A DNA stretch of 64,000 bases from G963667675 sp963667675 (lineage in GTDB: Bacteria > Chloroflexota > Dehalococcoidia > Lucifugimonadales > UBA3495): contig OY763929.1 of the NCBI GenBank assembly GCA_963667675.1, forward strand, positions 248,001 to 312,000, written 5' to 3'. Of this stretch, positions 51,419 to 60,637 are shown piece by piece. Numbering within the stretch: the first letter of the stretch is position 1; the number at the start of each line of letters is the position of its first letter. The position numbers and the translations under genes were made by a program. A model generated the notes under the pieces. That model did no database searches and had not been told where the DNA came from. It saw nothing but the letters and a program-made list of their open reading frames with translations.

Positions 51419-51550
51419 GGCCGAAGGGTTGGGCTTGGGTCCGGCGATAGTACGAGCCTGCCTGACGTATATGGTAGGGCATCATCTGTGGGGTTGGAAA
51501 GGGGCAAATGTCAGTGGGTCCCGAGGGGCGGCGGGCTGGGGCGGTTCGTG

Positions 51551-51902
51551 TGGTTCGACAAGCTCACCACGAACGGGGGGATGGAGTTCGCGAAAGGGGA
51601 TTGGCTGGCACGAACGGGAGAGGCTGGGGTTCGCGGACGGAAGGGGCTGGCTGGCACGAACGGGAAGGGTTGGCGGGCATGACCGTTACGCAAAATCGTT
51701 CCTGTGCAGGGGGGTGGGGGCCGTTAGTGTGGTTCGACAAGCTCACCACGAACGGGAGGGGGTATGCAAGCAGGGACGGGGGGTTGGGGGTCGCAAGCGG
51801 GAAGGGCCACCACGAACGGGAGAGGTTGGGTTGCGCGGAATGGGGAGTTGTGGTTCGCAAGCGGGAGGGGCTGGCTGGCATGAACGGGAGTAGGTGGCTG
51901 GC
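51551..51902 (+). repeat. Degenerate array of ACGAACGGG-containing repeats
   Basis: Two copies of TGGTTCGACAAGCTCACC followed by ACGAACGGG (51551-51577, 51730-51756), plus at least four related units GGCTGGCACGAACGGGAG or CCACCACGAACGGGAGAGG near 51604, 51648, 51801 and 51880. Spacing is irregular. Confidence 0.7.
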
Positions 51903-52046
51903 GTGGCGGTTATGGAGCCTGTTCTTGGTGTTTTTTGGGGACAACTTTTGATAAACCCTTTACTTTCTGTGACTTGTGGTTTAATGTGTTTACTATGCGG
52001 AAATGCCGCCTGTGGCCTGGGCGGAACTGACTGGTAAGGAGGACAC

Positions 52047-53117
52047 ATGAGCCGGGTGAGACTTTTGATTATCGGGATAGCAGCGGTTGTGGCGTTGCTG
52101 GCAGTTGCCGCTTGCGGAGACGGCGGCGATGGCGACGCCGTAGAGAGCCGGCTGGACACTGTCAAGGACCGGGGCAACGTGATTTGCGCCAGCCGCAACG
52201 ACGTGCCGGGCTACGGCTATCTTGACGAATCGGGCAACAACGTGGGCTTCGACATCGACCTGTGCCGGGCCCTGGCAGCCGCGGTGCTGGGAGACCCGAA
52301 TGCCATCGAGATTCGCTTGATCACCGCCGCCGAGCGCGGGCCGACGATACAGTCGGGCGAGGTCGATATGCTGGTGCGCACGGTCACCTGGACGACCTCC
52401 CGGGATGCCCAGTGGGGTAACTACGCCCAGACAATGTTCTACGACGGCCAGGGATTCATGGTCAACAAGGAACTGGGCATATCCAGCGCCCTGGAGTTGC
52501 AGGATGCGGACGTCTGCGTCACGTTGGGCACCACCACAGAGTTGAACCTGGCTGACTTCTCCAGGCAGAACGGCCTGAACATCAACGCCGTGACCTTCGA
52601 AGACACCGACGCGGTGGTGGCGGCCTACGAGGAACGCCAGTGCGACGCCTTCACCAACGACCGGTCACAGCTTGCGGCGATTGGAAGCGCGTTCCAGAAC
52701 CGGGACGACCACGTCATACTGCCGGAGACCATCTCTGAAGAGCCCCTGGGTCCGGTAGTCCCACACGGCGACGACCAGTGGTTCGACATAGTCAAGACGG
52801 TGATGGGTATTCTCATCTACTCCGAGGCCTATGACGTAAATAGCGGCAACGTGCCCACCGCCAAGACCGGCGACGCGAAGGTCGACCGCCTGTTCGGCCT
52901 GGAGGGTTCGTTCGGCCAGGAAAGCCTGGGCTTGTCCAACACCGCGGCCCAGACCGTTATCAAGGCCGTCGGAAACTACGGCGAGATATACGAGCGCAAC
53001 CTTGGCCCCGACGGCATCGGCCTGCCGCGGGAGAACGGCCGGAACGCCTTGTGGGCAGACGCGCCCTGCGCCGACTGCCCGAAGGGCGGACAGATTTACG
53101 CAGCGCCTTTGCGGTAG
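52047..53117 (+). CDS. aapJ: General amino acid ABC transporter substrate-binding protein (AapJ-like)
   Basis: 356 residues. Lipoprotein signal ending LAVAACGDGG, then the AapJ/GltI fold: LDTVKDRGNVICASRNDVPG, the GFDIDLCRALAAAVLGDP strand, SGEVDMLVRTVTWTTSRD and YDGQGFMVNK. AapJ-type proteins bind many L-amino acids. A terminator-like hairpin lies after it, then the two permeases and the ATPase on the same strand. Confidence 0.92.
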   Translation: MSRVRLLIIGIAAVVALLAVAACGDGGDGDAVESRLDTVKDRGNVICASRNDVPGYGYLDESGNNVGFDIDLCRALAAAVLGDPNAIEIRLITAAERGPTIQSGEVDMLVRTVTWTTSRDAQWGNYAQTMFYDGQGFMVNKELGISSALELQDADVCVTLGTTTELNLADFSRQNGLNINAVTFEDTDAVVAAYEERQCDAFTNDRSQLAAIGSAFQNRDDHVILPETISEEPLGPVVPHGDDQWFDIVKTVMGILIYSEAYDVNSGNVPTAKTGDAKVDRLFGLEGSFGQESLGLSNTAAQTVIKAVGNYGEIYERNLGPDGIGLPRENGRNALWADAPCADCPKGGQIYAAPLR

Positions 53118-53154
53118 TCCGGGAGCCGGGCTGCCCGGAACGGCCAGCGATATG

Positions 53155-53185
53155 GGAGGCGGTCAGTTGGACGCTGGCTGCCTCC
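53155..53185 (+). terminator. Partial intrinsic terminator between aapJ and aapQ
   Basis: GGAGGCGGTCAG (53155-53166) pairs with CTGGCTGCCTCC (53174-53185), 12 bp with two G-T pairs, then TCTTTTAGTTT. It would lower expression of the permease genes relative to the binding protein. Confidence 0.7.
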
Positions 53186-53268
53186 TCTTTTAGTTTGGCC
53201 AATCGCCAAACCCGTTTGGGATAGGGTACAATCCGGCCCAATCAAATGCTGCCGGTGAGTAAACGCCT

Positions 53269-54465
53269 ATGGCGTCAACGCCTAGTAGACTAACCTACCA
53301 GGGCATACCGATCTGGAGACACGTCCAGGTCATCCAGTGGACCACCCAGATCCTGTCGGGGATCCTGGTGGTTGTCCTGGTGGTGTGGTTCTTCGGCAAC
53401 ATTGCCAACGCGGTCCAGGACCGGAATATCCCCGCCGGGTTCGACTTCCTACAGCGTGAATATCAGACGCCAATCGGGCACCACTTCCTGCCCTACGAGC
53501 CTTCGGACACCTTTCTCCACGCCTTCTTAGTTGCGACGACCAACACGGTGATTGTATCGGTCATCGGGGTAATACTGGCGACTGTGCTGGGCATCGTGGT
53601 GGGCGTGGCCCGGATGTCCAACAACTGGATCGTCTCCCGGTCTGCGCTGGTATACGTGGAATTCTTTCGCAACGTCCCCTTGCTGGTCCAGTTGTTCTTC
53701 TGGTTTTACATCGTGCTGGCGTTGCCGCCGGTGCGAGAGGGGTACGTCATCCTGGACGGGCTGTTCATCAACAACGCCGGCGTGTCCATCCCGATGTTGG
53801 CAGCCGGCACATCCGCCGCCGCCGGGGCCTGGATTGCCCTGGCCATCGTCTCCATCCTGGCCGGGGTTGCAGCCCACCGCCGGCTAAGCTGGCGAGAAAC
53901 CCAGACCGGCTCGGCATCCTATCCGCTGGCGCTGGGGATTGCGACAACAGTGGTGATTAGCGCCATTTGCTGGTTCGCTGTCGGCGGGGGGTTCGGCGAA
54001 GCTCCGCTGGTGATCTCGAGCCCGGCTCCCGAGGGCACTTTCGGGCGCATAGCGGGCGGATTCACGCTGCCCGGGGGGCTGATAGCCCTCCTGATAGGGC
54101 TGGTGATATATACGTCGTCTTTCATCGCCGAGATCGTCCGGGCCGGAATACAGTCGGTGGGACGGGGGCAGACCGAGGCCGGGCGGGCCCTGGGACTGCC
54201 CTGGAGCGGGGTGCTGCGCAACGTGACCTTCCCCCAAGCCCTGCGGGTGATAGTGCCGCCGCTTATCAGCCAGTTCCTCAACCTGACCAAGAACAGCAGC
54301 CTGGCCGGGGCAATCGGCTACTCTGACCTGACCAACGTGGCGAAGACCATGACCCAGACGGCTCCGGCGGTGTCTATATTCATCCTTATCATGGCGGCGT
54401 ACCTGGCAATGAGCCTGACTTACTCGCTGATAGGAAACCTGTATAACAAGCGGTTACGCGTCTGA
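53269..54465 (+). CDS. aapQ: General amino acid ABC permease (AapQ-like)
   Basis: 398 residues, the normal AapQ length, about eight helices. LHAFLVATTNTVIVSVIGVI, VYVEFFRNVPLLVQLFFWF and the EAA loop AGRALGLPWSGVLRNVTFPQ are hallmarks of polar amino acid permeases (HisM/GlnP class). The long segment between helices in the middle is typical of AapQ/YhdX. It forms a channel with AapM; the aapM ATG follows its stop by one base. Confidence 0.92.
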   Translation: MASTPSRLTYQGIPIWRHVQVIQWTTQILSGILVVVLVVWFFGNIANAVQDRNIPAGFDFLQREYQTPIGHHFLPYEPSDTFLHAFLVATTNTVIVSVIGVILATVLGIVVGVARMSNNWIVSRSALVYVEFFRNVPLLVQLFFWFYIVLALPPVREGYVILDGLFINNAGVSIPMLAAGTSAAAGAWIALAIVSILAGVAAHRRLSWRETQTGSASYPLALGIATTVVISAICWFAVGGGFGEAPLVISSPAPEGTFGRIAGGFTLPGGLIALLIGLVIYTSSFIAEIVRAGIQSVGRGQTEAGRALGLPWSGVLRNVTFPQALRVIVPPLISQFLNLTKNSSLAGAIGYSDLTNVAKTMTQTAPAVSIFILIMAAYLAMSLTYSLIGNLYNKRLRV

Positions 54466-54466
54466 A

Positions 54467-56053
54467 ATGTCGACCAACGTTAATGCGGAACAGAGGATAG
54501 CGCTGCCCCCGCCCCGCCTGGAGAGGGGTATGTTGGGGTGGGCGCACGCCAATCTGTTCAGTTCGAAGTTCAACAGCGGGCTGACAATCATAGGCGGCAC
54601 CTTGGTGATATTGGCGCTGTGGTTCGGCCTGAAGTGGATATTCGTCGATGCCGACTGGACGGTAATCCAGGTGCTGGGCGGGAAGTTGGCCATCGGCCCG
54701 TACAACACGGTGGCGGCCTGCGCAGACCAGAACTGCTTCTGGCGACCTCAGACGGCCCTGCTGCTCGCCACGTTCATGGTGGGCATGGGATGGGGCGTCA
54801 CCGGGGGGCGCGCCACCAAGCGCATCGCCATTGGCGTGGCGGTGGTCCTAGCCCTGTTCGCCTTTCTCCCCTATAGCCTCGATACCATGGGGCTGGACGT
54901 GCGGCTGTTGCTGGCTGCCAACTTGCCGAGCCTGTTCCTAGGCTGGGCCATTGGCCGCTACGCGCCTTGGGGAACGCCTACGCGGTTGGTCCTGCTGTGC
55001 ACTGGGGCTTTCTTCATGGCCCTAGCTCTGATGCGAGGCCTGCATGAGAGTCCCGGCTATGAGGCTGTATCGGCGGTCTACTGGATGGCCCTAGCCTGCC
55101 TGCCGGCGACGTTCCTGCTGACCTTGGGATGGAGAATCACCGGCAACAACCTCGCCAAGCTCGCCGCCATTGGGGCCTCAATCATCCTGGCCCTGCTCGC
55201 GTTCCTGCCCGTCGGTCTGGACGCCATGGGTTTGGGCGTGCGCCTGCTGCTGGTTGCCAACCTGCTGTCATTGGGCTTGGGCTGGATAATCGTCCGCCCG
55301 CCGTTGACGGCGGCGGCGCGACTGGTTCTGTGGTGCATCGCCATGTTCCTGATTGCGCTGGCGTTGCTGCGCGGGGTGGCGGGGGTCCCCGGGCTTGAAC
55401 CGGTCTCGGTGATTTATTGGGGCGGCCTGATGCTGAATATCCTGCTGGCGGTGTTCGGCATCGTCGTCAGCCTGCCCGTAGGCATAGCGCTGGCGCTGGG
55501 GCGGCGAAGCAACTTGCCGGTGGTGAAGCTGCTGTGCATCGTATTCATCGAGGTATTCCGGGGCGTCCCGTTGATAACGCTGCTGTTCATGTCCCAGGTG
55601 CTGGTGCCGCTGGCCTTTCCCGAAGACTTCCCGTTGAATTCCCTGATGCGCGCCGCGATTGTGATAACCCTGTTCAGCTCGGCCTACATGGCGGAGAACG
55701 TCCGGGGCGGCCTGCAGGCGCTTCACCCGGGCCAGGCCGAGGGAGCGCGGGCGTTGGGGCTGGCCAGCTGGCAGACCACGTTGTTCATTTCCCTGCCCCA
55801 GGCCATCCGAAACGTCATACCGGCGATAGTGGGGCAGTTCATCGCCCTATTCAAGGACACCAGCCTGGTGTACATCATCGGAATGCTGGACATCGTCGAA
55901 TTCGGACGAGCGTTCATTCAAGGCAATACCGAGTACCTGCCCAGCGCCAAGGAACTGTTCATATTTTTGGCGTTGGTCTTCTGGATTTTCACCTACACCA
56001 TGTCCTACGTGAGCAGGAGAATCGAACACGACCTAGGCGTGGGACGACGGTAG
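54467..56053 (+). CDS. aapM: General amino acid ABC permease (AapM-like) with duplicated membrane module
   Basis: 528 residues against roughly 370-385 for usual AapM/YhdY. After the first helix, residues about 97-210 and 212-321 are two copies of the same hydrophobic module. WGVTGGRATKRIAIGV pairs with WRITGNNLAKLAAIGA, FLPYSLDTMGLDVRLLLAAN with FLPVGLDAMGLGVRLLLVAN, and VSAVYWMALA with VSVIYWGGLM. The permease core follows: FIEVFRGVPLITLLF and the EAA loop EGARALGLASWQTTLF. Pairs with AapQ. The extra helices may be regulatory or may bind another protein. Confidence 0.9.
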   Translation: MSTNVNAEQRIALPPPRLERGMLGWAHANLFSSKFNSGLTIIGGTLVILALWFGLKWIFVDADWTVIQVLGGKLAIGPYNTVAACADQNCFWRPQTALLLATFMVGMGWGVTGGRATKRIAIGVAVVLALFAFLPYSLDTMGLDVRLLLAANLPSLFLGWAIGRYAPWGTPTRLVLLCTGAFFMALALMRGLHESPGYEAVSAVYWMALACLPATFLLTLGWRITGNNLAKLAAIGASIILALLAFLPVGLDAMGLGVRLLLVANLLSLGLGWIIVRPPLTAAARLVLWCIAMFLIALALLRGVAGVPGLEPVSVIYWGGLMLNILLAVFGIVVSLPVGIALALGRRSNLPVVKLLCIVFIEVFRGVPLITLLFMSQVLVPLAFPEDFPLNSLMRAAIVITLFSSAYMAENVRGGLQALHPGQAEGARALGLASWQTTLFISLPQAIRNVIPAIVGQFIALFKDTSLVYIIGMLDIVEFGRAFIQGNTEYLPSAKELFIFLALVFWIFTYTMSYVSRRIEHDLGVGRR

Positions 56054-56076
56054 CCGCCGACAACACGAGGTGCAAG

Positions 56077-56841
56077 ATGGTTACGACAAACGACGACGTT
56101 GCGGCCCCGGACGACATCATCATCTGCCGCGATGTGAACAAGTGGTTCGGGGAGTTTCACGTGCTGACGGGGGTGACCACCTCGGTGAAGCGCGGGGAGA
56201 AGGTGGTGGTGCTGGGCCCGTCGGGATCGGGCAAGTCCACGTTCATCCGGACTATTAACCGGCTGGAAGAGCACCAGAGCGGCGACATAATCGTGGACGG
56301 GGTCCCGATGACCAACGACGTGCGCAACATCGACGCCATCCGCCGCGAGGTGGGCATGGTCTTCCAGCAGTTCAACCTCTTTCCTCACCTGAGCGTAAGG
56401 CAGAACATCACGTTGGGGCCAATGAAGGTCAGAAAATGGCCCCGAAAGCAGGCCGACGACGTGGCCGACGAACTGCTGGAACGAGTGGGGATTCCAGAGC
56501 AGTCGGAAAAGTATCCCGCCGAGCTTTCCGGCGGCCAGCAGCAGCGAGTGGCCATCGCGCGGGCCTTGGCCATGCAGCCGAAGATAATGCTGTTCGACGA
56601 ACCGACGTCAGCTCTGGATCCTGAAATGATCAAAGAGGTGCTGGACGTGATGCGGGAACTTGCCACCTCGGGGATGACGATGATCGTGGTTACCCACGAG
56701 GTCGGGTTCGCCAGGGAGGTGGCCGACCGCATGATCATGTTCGATGGAGGCAGGATCATCGAGGAGGCTCCGCCAACGGACTTCTTCGCTACCCCCCAGC
56801 AAGAGCGGACCAAGCTTTTCCTATCCCAGATCCTGGCATGA
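56077..56841 (+). CDS. aapP: General amino acid ABC transporter ATPase (AapP-like)
   Basis: 254 residues. Walker A GPSGSGKST, Q-loop VFQQFNLFPHLSV, signature LSGGQQQRVAIARALAM, Walker B IMLFDEPTSALDPEM and H-loop THEVGFAREVADR. The start ATG at 56077 follows GAGG. Last gene of aapJQMP; powers import through AapQM. Confidence 0.95.
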   Translation: MVTTNDDVAAPDDIIICRDVNKWFGEFHVLTGVTTSVKRGEKVVVLGPSGSGKSTFIRTINRLEEHQSGDIIVDGVPMTNDVRNIDAIRREVGMVFQQFNLFPHLSVRQNITLGPMKVRKWPRKQADDVADELLERVGIPEQSEKYPAELSGGQQQRVAIARALAMQPKIMLFDEPTSALDPEMIKEVLDVMRELATSGMTMIVVTHEVGFAREVADRMIMFDGGRIIEEAPPTDFFATPQQERTKLFLSQILA

Positions 56842-56918
56842 GAAAGCAGATAAACTGCACCCCCTTGCCGTTGCGGGATGTCGAAAGCGGGGCTGAATTT
56901 CGCGGAGCGGCGCCTAGC

Positions 56919-56948
56919 TTTACACTGTCAGAAACGTGTTGATATACT
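56919..56948 (+). promoter_or_regulatory. Candidate promoter of livKHMGF (second cluster)
   Basis: TTTACA (56919-56924), 18 bases, TATACT (56943-56948), 84 bases before the livK ATG. Confidence 0.55.
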
Positions 56949-57032
56949 GGCCGACTACAACGACCACTCGGCCAATGCAGCCGCCGGGGCTGTAGGTTAA
57001 ATGACAACTTTGTTTCGGGGGCGCTGACGCGT

Positions 57033-58229
57033 ATGTCTACATTGCTCAAGAAAAGTTCCATGCGCGTTGTGTTATTGGGGATCGTCCCATTGCTATTGCT
57101 GGCGGTCCTGACAGCAACGGCCTGCGGCGACGATGACACGGATGATCCCTTCAGAATCGGGGTGATGGAATCGGTCACAGGCCCCGGCGAGACCTACGGC
57201 ACAGTGGCCGTGCAGGCCAAGCAACTGGCGGTGGAAGAGATAAACGCGGCGGGCGGCATCAACGGTCGGATGCTGGAACTGATTATCGAAGACTCCAAGT
57301 GCAGCGCGCAGGACGCTATCACCGCTTACGACAAGCTAACCGACGTGGACGGCGTGAAGATAATCCTGGGAACATCGTGCAGCGGCGCAATGCTGGGGGC
57401 CGCACCCAAGGCCGAAGCCGACGGCGTGGTGCTCTTCTCCGGGCTGGCGACCAACCCGGACATAGCCAACGCGGGGGACTACATCTTCCGGACAGCGATG
57501 AGCGACGCCCAACTGGGTATCGACACCGGCAACGTGCTGTGGAGCGACGGCATCCGCAGGCTGGCGACGATCACCGAAGCCACCGACTACGCCGAAGGGG
57601 TGAGGCGGACCACGGTTGACCAGTTCGAGAAACGCGGCGGCGAGGTGGTAGCCGCGGAGCGGTACTCGTCGGAGGTCACTGACTTCAGGACCCAACTGAC
57701 CAAGCTGTTCAACGAGGAGCCGGACGCGCTTCACATAGCGTCCCAGGCCGAGTTTGCCGGGGGAACAATCATCAAGCAGGCCCGGGAACTGGGCTACGAC
57801 GGTCCGATATACAGCGAGATAGTGCCCATTGGGACAACGGCGCTGGAGATAGCCGGGGATGCTGCCACGGGCGTGAAGGCAATAATTGCGGACTTGGACC
57901 CGGCCAACGCCAAGGGCCAGGAAGTCATCAACAACTTCAGGGCCCGCTATGACTACGTAACTTTGCCGTGGTACCTGGGGTCGGCATACGACGACGTTTA
58001 CATCACCGCGGCATGTCTCGAAGAAACAAACGACGACCAGGACGCGGACGGGTTCAGGGACTGCCTGTACGACATCACCTGGAGCGGCAGCATCGGGGAC
58101 GACTACAGCTTCGACGAAGACGGCGAGGTCGTTGGACTGTCCAACGTGGTGGTGGAGATTCTGCCGACGGACGAGAGGACCGACGACAACCACGGCTACA
58201 AAGTGCTGGGAGCGGCGCCCATCGAGTAG
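57033..58229 (+). CDS. livK: Branched-chain amino acid type substrate-binding lipoprotein (second LivK)
   Basis: 398 residues. Signal peptide with lipobox TATACGD, then FRIGVMESVTGPGETYGTVA and EEINAAGGINGRMLELIIED typical of LivK. SCSGAMLGAAPKAEADG and GYDGPIYSEI also fit. First gene of a second liv cluster with gene order livK-livH-livM-livG-livF, different from the first cluster. Shorter than the first LivK and without its repeat linker, so the two likely serve different ligands. Confidence 0.92.
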   Translation: MSTLLKKSSMRVVLLGIVPLLLLAVLTATACGDDDTDDPFRIGVMESVTGPGETYGTVAVQAKQLAVEEINAAGGINGRMLELIIEDSKCSAQDAITAYDKLTDVDGVKIILGTSCSGAMLGAAPKAEADGVVLFSGLATNPDIANAGDYIFRTAMSDAQLGIDTGNVLWSDGIRRLATITEATDYAEGVRRTTVDQFEKRGGEVVAAERYSSEVTDFRTQLTKLFNEEPDALHIASQAEFAGGTIIKQARELGYDGPIYSEIVPIGTTALEIAGDAATGVKAIIADLDPANAKGQEVINNFRARYDYVTLPWYLGSAYDDVYITAACLEETNDDQDADGFRDCLYDITWSGSIGDDYSFDEDGEVVGLSNVVVEILPTDERTDDNHGYKVLGAAPIE

Positions 58230-58233
58230 CCCC

Positions 58234-59577
58234 ATGCGTGTGCGCCTTGAAAGCCGGGGCAATCTCATAGCAGCAGCTTTGGCGTGCGTGGTCATAGGCT
58301 ACGTCGCCTGGAAGATCGGCCAGTCTCCCAACCAGGCCCTACAGTTCACCTTCAATGGTCTGTCGGTCGGGGCCATTTACGCTCTGCTGGCCATCGGGTT
58401 CACCCTGGTCTACAGCACCGTGTGGTTCTTCGACCTGTTCTACGGCGCGGCCGCGGCCCTGGGCGCTTACGGCGTGTTCTACCTTCGGTCTGAGCAGGCC
58501 CTTCACGGGCAATACGAGGTCAGCAACCTTTACGTCAACGTCGTCTTTGCCCTGGTGGTGGCAGGCGTAGTCGGGTGGGCGCTGCACACCGGCCTTCATT
58601 CCCGGCTCCGGCAGCGGTTCAGCCGCATGTCTCTGGCCTCCGCGGGAATCCTGGCGGCGGCATCGGCCGGGGTCTACACCGGGTTCGTCCTCACTCTCAC
58701 CGACAAGCTCAACGTCATACTCAGCCCGGCGGTGGGTGCGCTGGCGGCGGTTGTCGCGGGCTGGGCGTTGTTTAGAGTTTGCCGGCGTGTGTCGCTGGCG
58801 GCCGCACCGGCCCTTGTTTGCGCAGGAGCCTCGGGAGCGGCCCTGGGAGCGTACTGCGGCTACCTGGTGGCAAACGAGCCCGGAACCAGCCTCTATTTGA
58901 GCTGGGGAGTGTCGTGCCTGCTGGCGGGAACGGTGGGGCTGGCCCTGTACAGGGGCTTGTACATCAACATGCGGGAGCGCGCCAAGTCTCCGCTGGTGAT
59001 GCTGGTAGCCTCTCTAGGCATTCTGCTGGCTATCAGCGCCTTTATTTCGATAGTGTTCGAGAGCGCACCGCGTCCTTTGCCGGAGGCCTTCGGCAGCAGT
59101 CCCTGGACCATTGGAGGCGCCAACATCAAGGGGTTCAACGTCTTCGCCATCGGGGTGGCAATAGCCGGGTTTATAGGACTGCTGGCGCTCCTGAAGTACA
59201 CGTCCTTGGGGAGGGCGATACGGGCGATAGGCGACGACGAGGAAGTGGCCAAAGTAGTCGGAATAAATACGACTGTAGTCATCGCAATCGTGTTCTTTAT
59301 CGGGGCGGTCTATGCCGCCCTGGCGGGAGTGCTGAACGGCCACGACACAGCCATCCAGCCGCGGATGGGTCTGTTGCTGCTGCTCAAGGGCTGGATAGCA
59401 TCGGTGGTAGGGGGCATCGGGAACCTGCAGGGGGCGATTGTGGGCGGATTCGCCTTGGGGTTGGTAGAGCAGTTCGGCATCTGGGACCTGGCCGGCGAGT
59501 GGAGAGACGTCATCTCTTTCGTGCTTTTGATCCTGTTCCTGTCTTTTTGGCCGAAGGGCCTGTTGCCTAGGAAGTGA
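58234..59577 (+). CDS. livH: Branched-chain amino acid type ABC permease (second LivH) with inserted membrane module
   Basis: 447 residues against about 290 for the family. Start ATG 58234. LivH core pieces QFTFNGLSVGAIYALLAIGF and YSTVWFFDLFYGAAAALGAY precede an insertion of about 120 hydrophobic residues (roughly 129-249). The flanks look duplicated: GVVGWALHTGLHSRLRQR (111-128) and GTVGLALYRGLYINMRER (232-249). The normal core resumes with KSPLVMLVASLGILLAISAF and ends GGIGNLQGAIVGGFALG. Forms a channel with LivM. Confidence 0.9.
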   Translation: MRVRLESRGNLIAAALACVVIGYVAWKIGQSPNQALQFTFNGLSVGAIYALLAIGFTLVYSTVWFFDLFYGAAAALGAYGVFYLRSEQALHGQYEVSNLYVNVVFALVVAGVVGWALHTGLHSRLRQRFSRMSLASAGILAAASAGVYTGFVLTLTDKLNVILSPAVGALAAVVAGWALFRVCRRVSLAAAPALVCAGASGAALGAYCGYLVANEPGTSLYLSWGVSCLLAGTVGLALYRGLYINMRERAKSPLVMLVASLGILLAISAFISIVFESAPRPLPEAFGSSPWTIGGANIKGFNVFAIGVAIAGFIGLLALLKYTSLGRAIRAIGDDEEVAKVVGINTTVVIAIVFFIGAVYAALAGVLNGHDTAIQPRMGLLLLLKGWIASVVGGIGNLQGAIVGGFALGLVEQFGIWDLAGEWRDVISFVLLILFLSFWPKGLLPRK

Positions 59578-59581
59578 GCCG

Positions 59582-60637
59582 GTGCTGAAGAGCGCAAACG
59601 TCTCCAGCAATCTCAGGAGACTGGCGGGCATCCCCCAGGGGCTTGCGCCGTCGGGCAAGTTCAACCTGGAGCTTTGGGCGAACCTGATCATCATATCCTG
59701 GGCCGTGGGCTTCATGCTGTGGCAAGGGGTGGGATTTGCCATAACGGTGGGGACGGTGTTCGCCATCTGGGCGATATTGTCGGTGAGCCTCAACCTGGTG
59801 GTAGGGTTCACCGGCCTGCTGTCGATAGGGCACATCGGCTTCTTTGGCGTGGGCGCCTATGCGATGGCGATTCTGACCTCGGGCACCGACTACGGGCTGC
59901 TGCGCACGGAAGCCATCCCAACCTTTGGCTGGCCGTTCTTTGCGGCGCTGCCCGTCAGCATGGTGTTGGCCGGGCTGGTGGCCGTGGTGGTGGGCGTGGT
60001 GTTCAACAGGTTCAGGGACGATATCTTCGTGCTGGTTTCGTTTGGCTTCACGATCATCGCCTTCAACGTATTCCTGAACTGGGGAGACCTTACCAGGGGC
60101 GCTTTCGGCATTCACGAAGTGGCGCGGCCGGTGATAGGCGGGTGGGTGTTCGACGGCGAGTTCGAGTTCCTGGCGTTGTGCCTGGTGTTCCTGGCCGTGG
60201 TGGTGCTGGTCTCCTGGTTCCTGGTGACGTCGTCTTTCGGGCGGGTGCTGACAGCCATCAGGGAAGACGAGCAGGCCATCCAGGTATTTGGGTACCAAAC
60301 GACGCACTACAAGTTCGCGGTGTGGGTGATGTCGGCCATGATGGCGGGGCTTGCCGGGGGTTTGTTCAGCAGCTGGACAAGCTTCATCGACCCCAACTCC
60401 TTCATCCTGCTGGAGTCGGTGCTGCTGGTCTCGATAGTAATCCTGGGGGGGCTGGCGTCAATCTGGGGATCGTTGCTGGGGGCGATGGCGTTCGTACTGC
60501 TGGAAGAGGGGATGCGCTTTGTGCCGTACCTGCCCACCGAATACGTCGGCCAGGCCCGGCAGGTGGTGCTGGGGATTCTGCTGGTGGCGCTGATGCTGTT
60601 CAGGCCGCAAGGACTGGTGGGGAGGTACAGGCTATGA
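59582..60637 (+). CDS. livM: Branched-chain amino acid type ABC permease (second LivM)
   Basis: 351 residues, about ten helices. LSVSLNLVVGFTGLLSIGHI, FFGVGAYAMAILTS, REDEQAIQVFGYQTTHYKF and GGLASIWGSLLGAMAF fit LivM. GTG start at 59582. The stop overlaps the livG ATG (ATGA). Confidence 0.92.
   Translation: MLKSANVSSNLRRLAGIPQGLAPSGKFNLELWANLIIISWAVGFMLWQGVGFAITVGTVFAIWAILSVSLNLVVGFTGLLSIGHIGFFGVGAYAMAILTSGTDYGLLRTEAIPTFGWPFFAALPVSMVLAGLVAVVVGVVFNRFRDDIFVLVSFGFTIIAFNVFLNWGDLTRGAFGIHEVARPVIGGWVFDGEFEFLALCLVFLAVVVLVSWFLVTSSFGRVLTAIREDEQAIQVFGYQTTHYKFAVWVMSAMMAGLAGGLFSSWTSFIDPNSFILLESVLLVSIVILGGLASIWGSLLGAMAFVLLEEGMRFVPYLPTEYVGQARQVVLGILLVALMLFRPQGLVGRYRL

Larger units (their letters stand above)
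51352..52046. other. Repeat-rich gap upstream of aapJ
   Basis: No gene; open frames here are repeat-derived. It contains an AAAATTTTAG repeat (51368-51418) and two copies of GGTTCGACAAGCTCACCACGAACG (51551-51577 and 51730-51756). Degenerate GGCTGGCACGAACGGGAGAGG units occur between about 51599 and 51902. The last 100 bases are AT-rich; TTTACT (51959) with TTTAAT (51980) may be part of the aapJ promoter, though the spacing is short. Confidence 0.7.

Noticed and set aside
51488..51951. Short proteins in the gap before aapJ
   Set aside because: Translations are of the VRQAHHER / SLSNH kind produced by the intergenic repeats.
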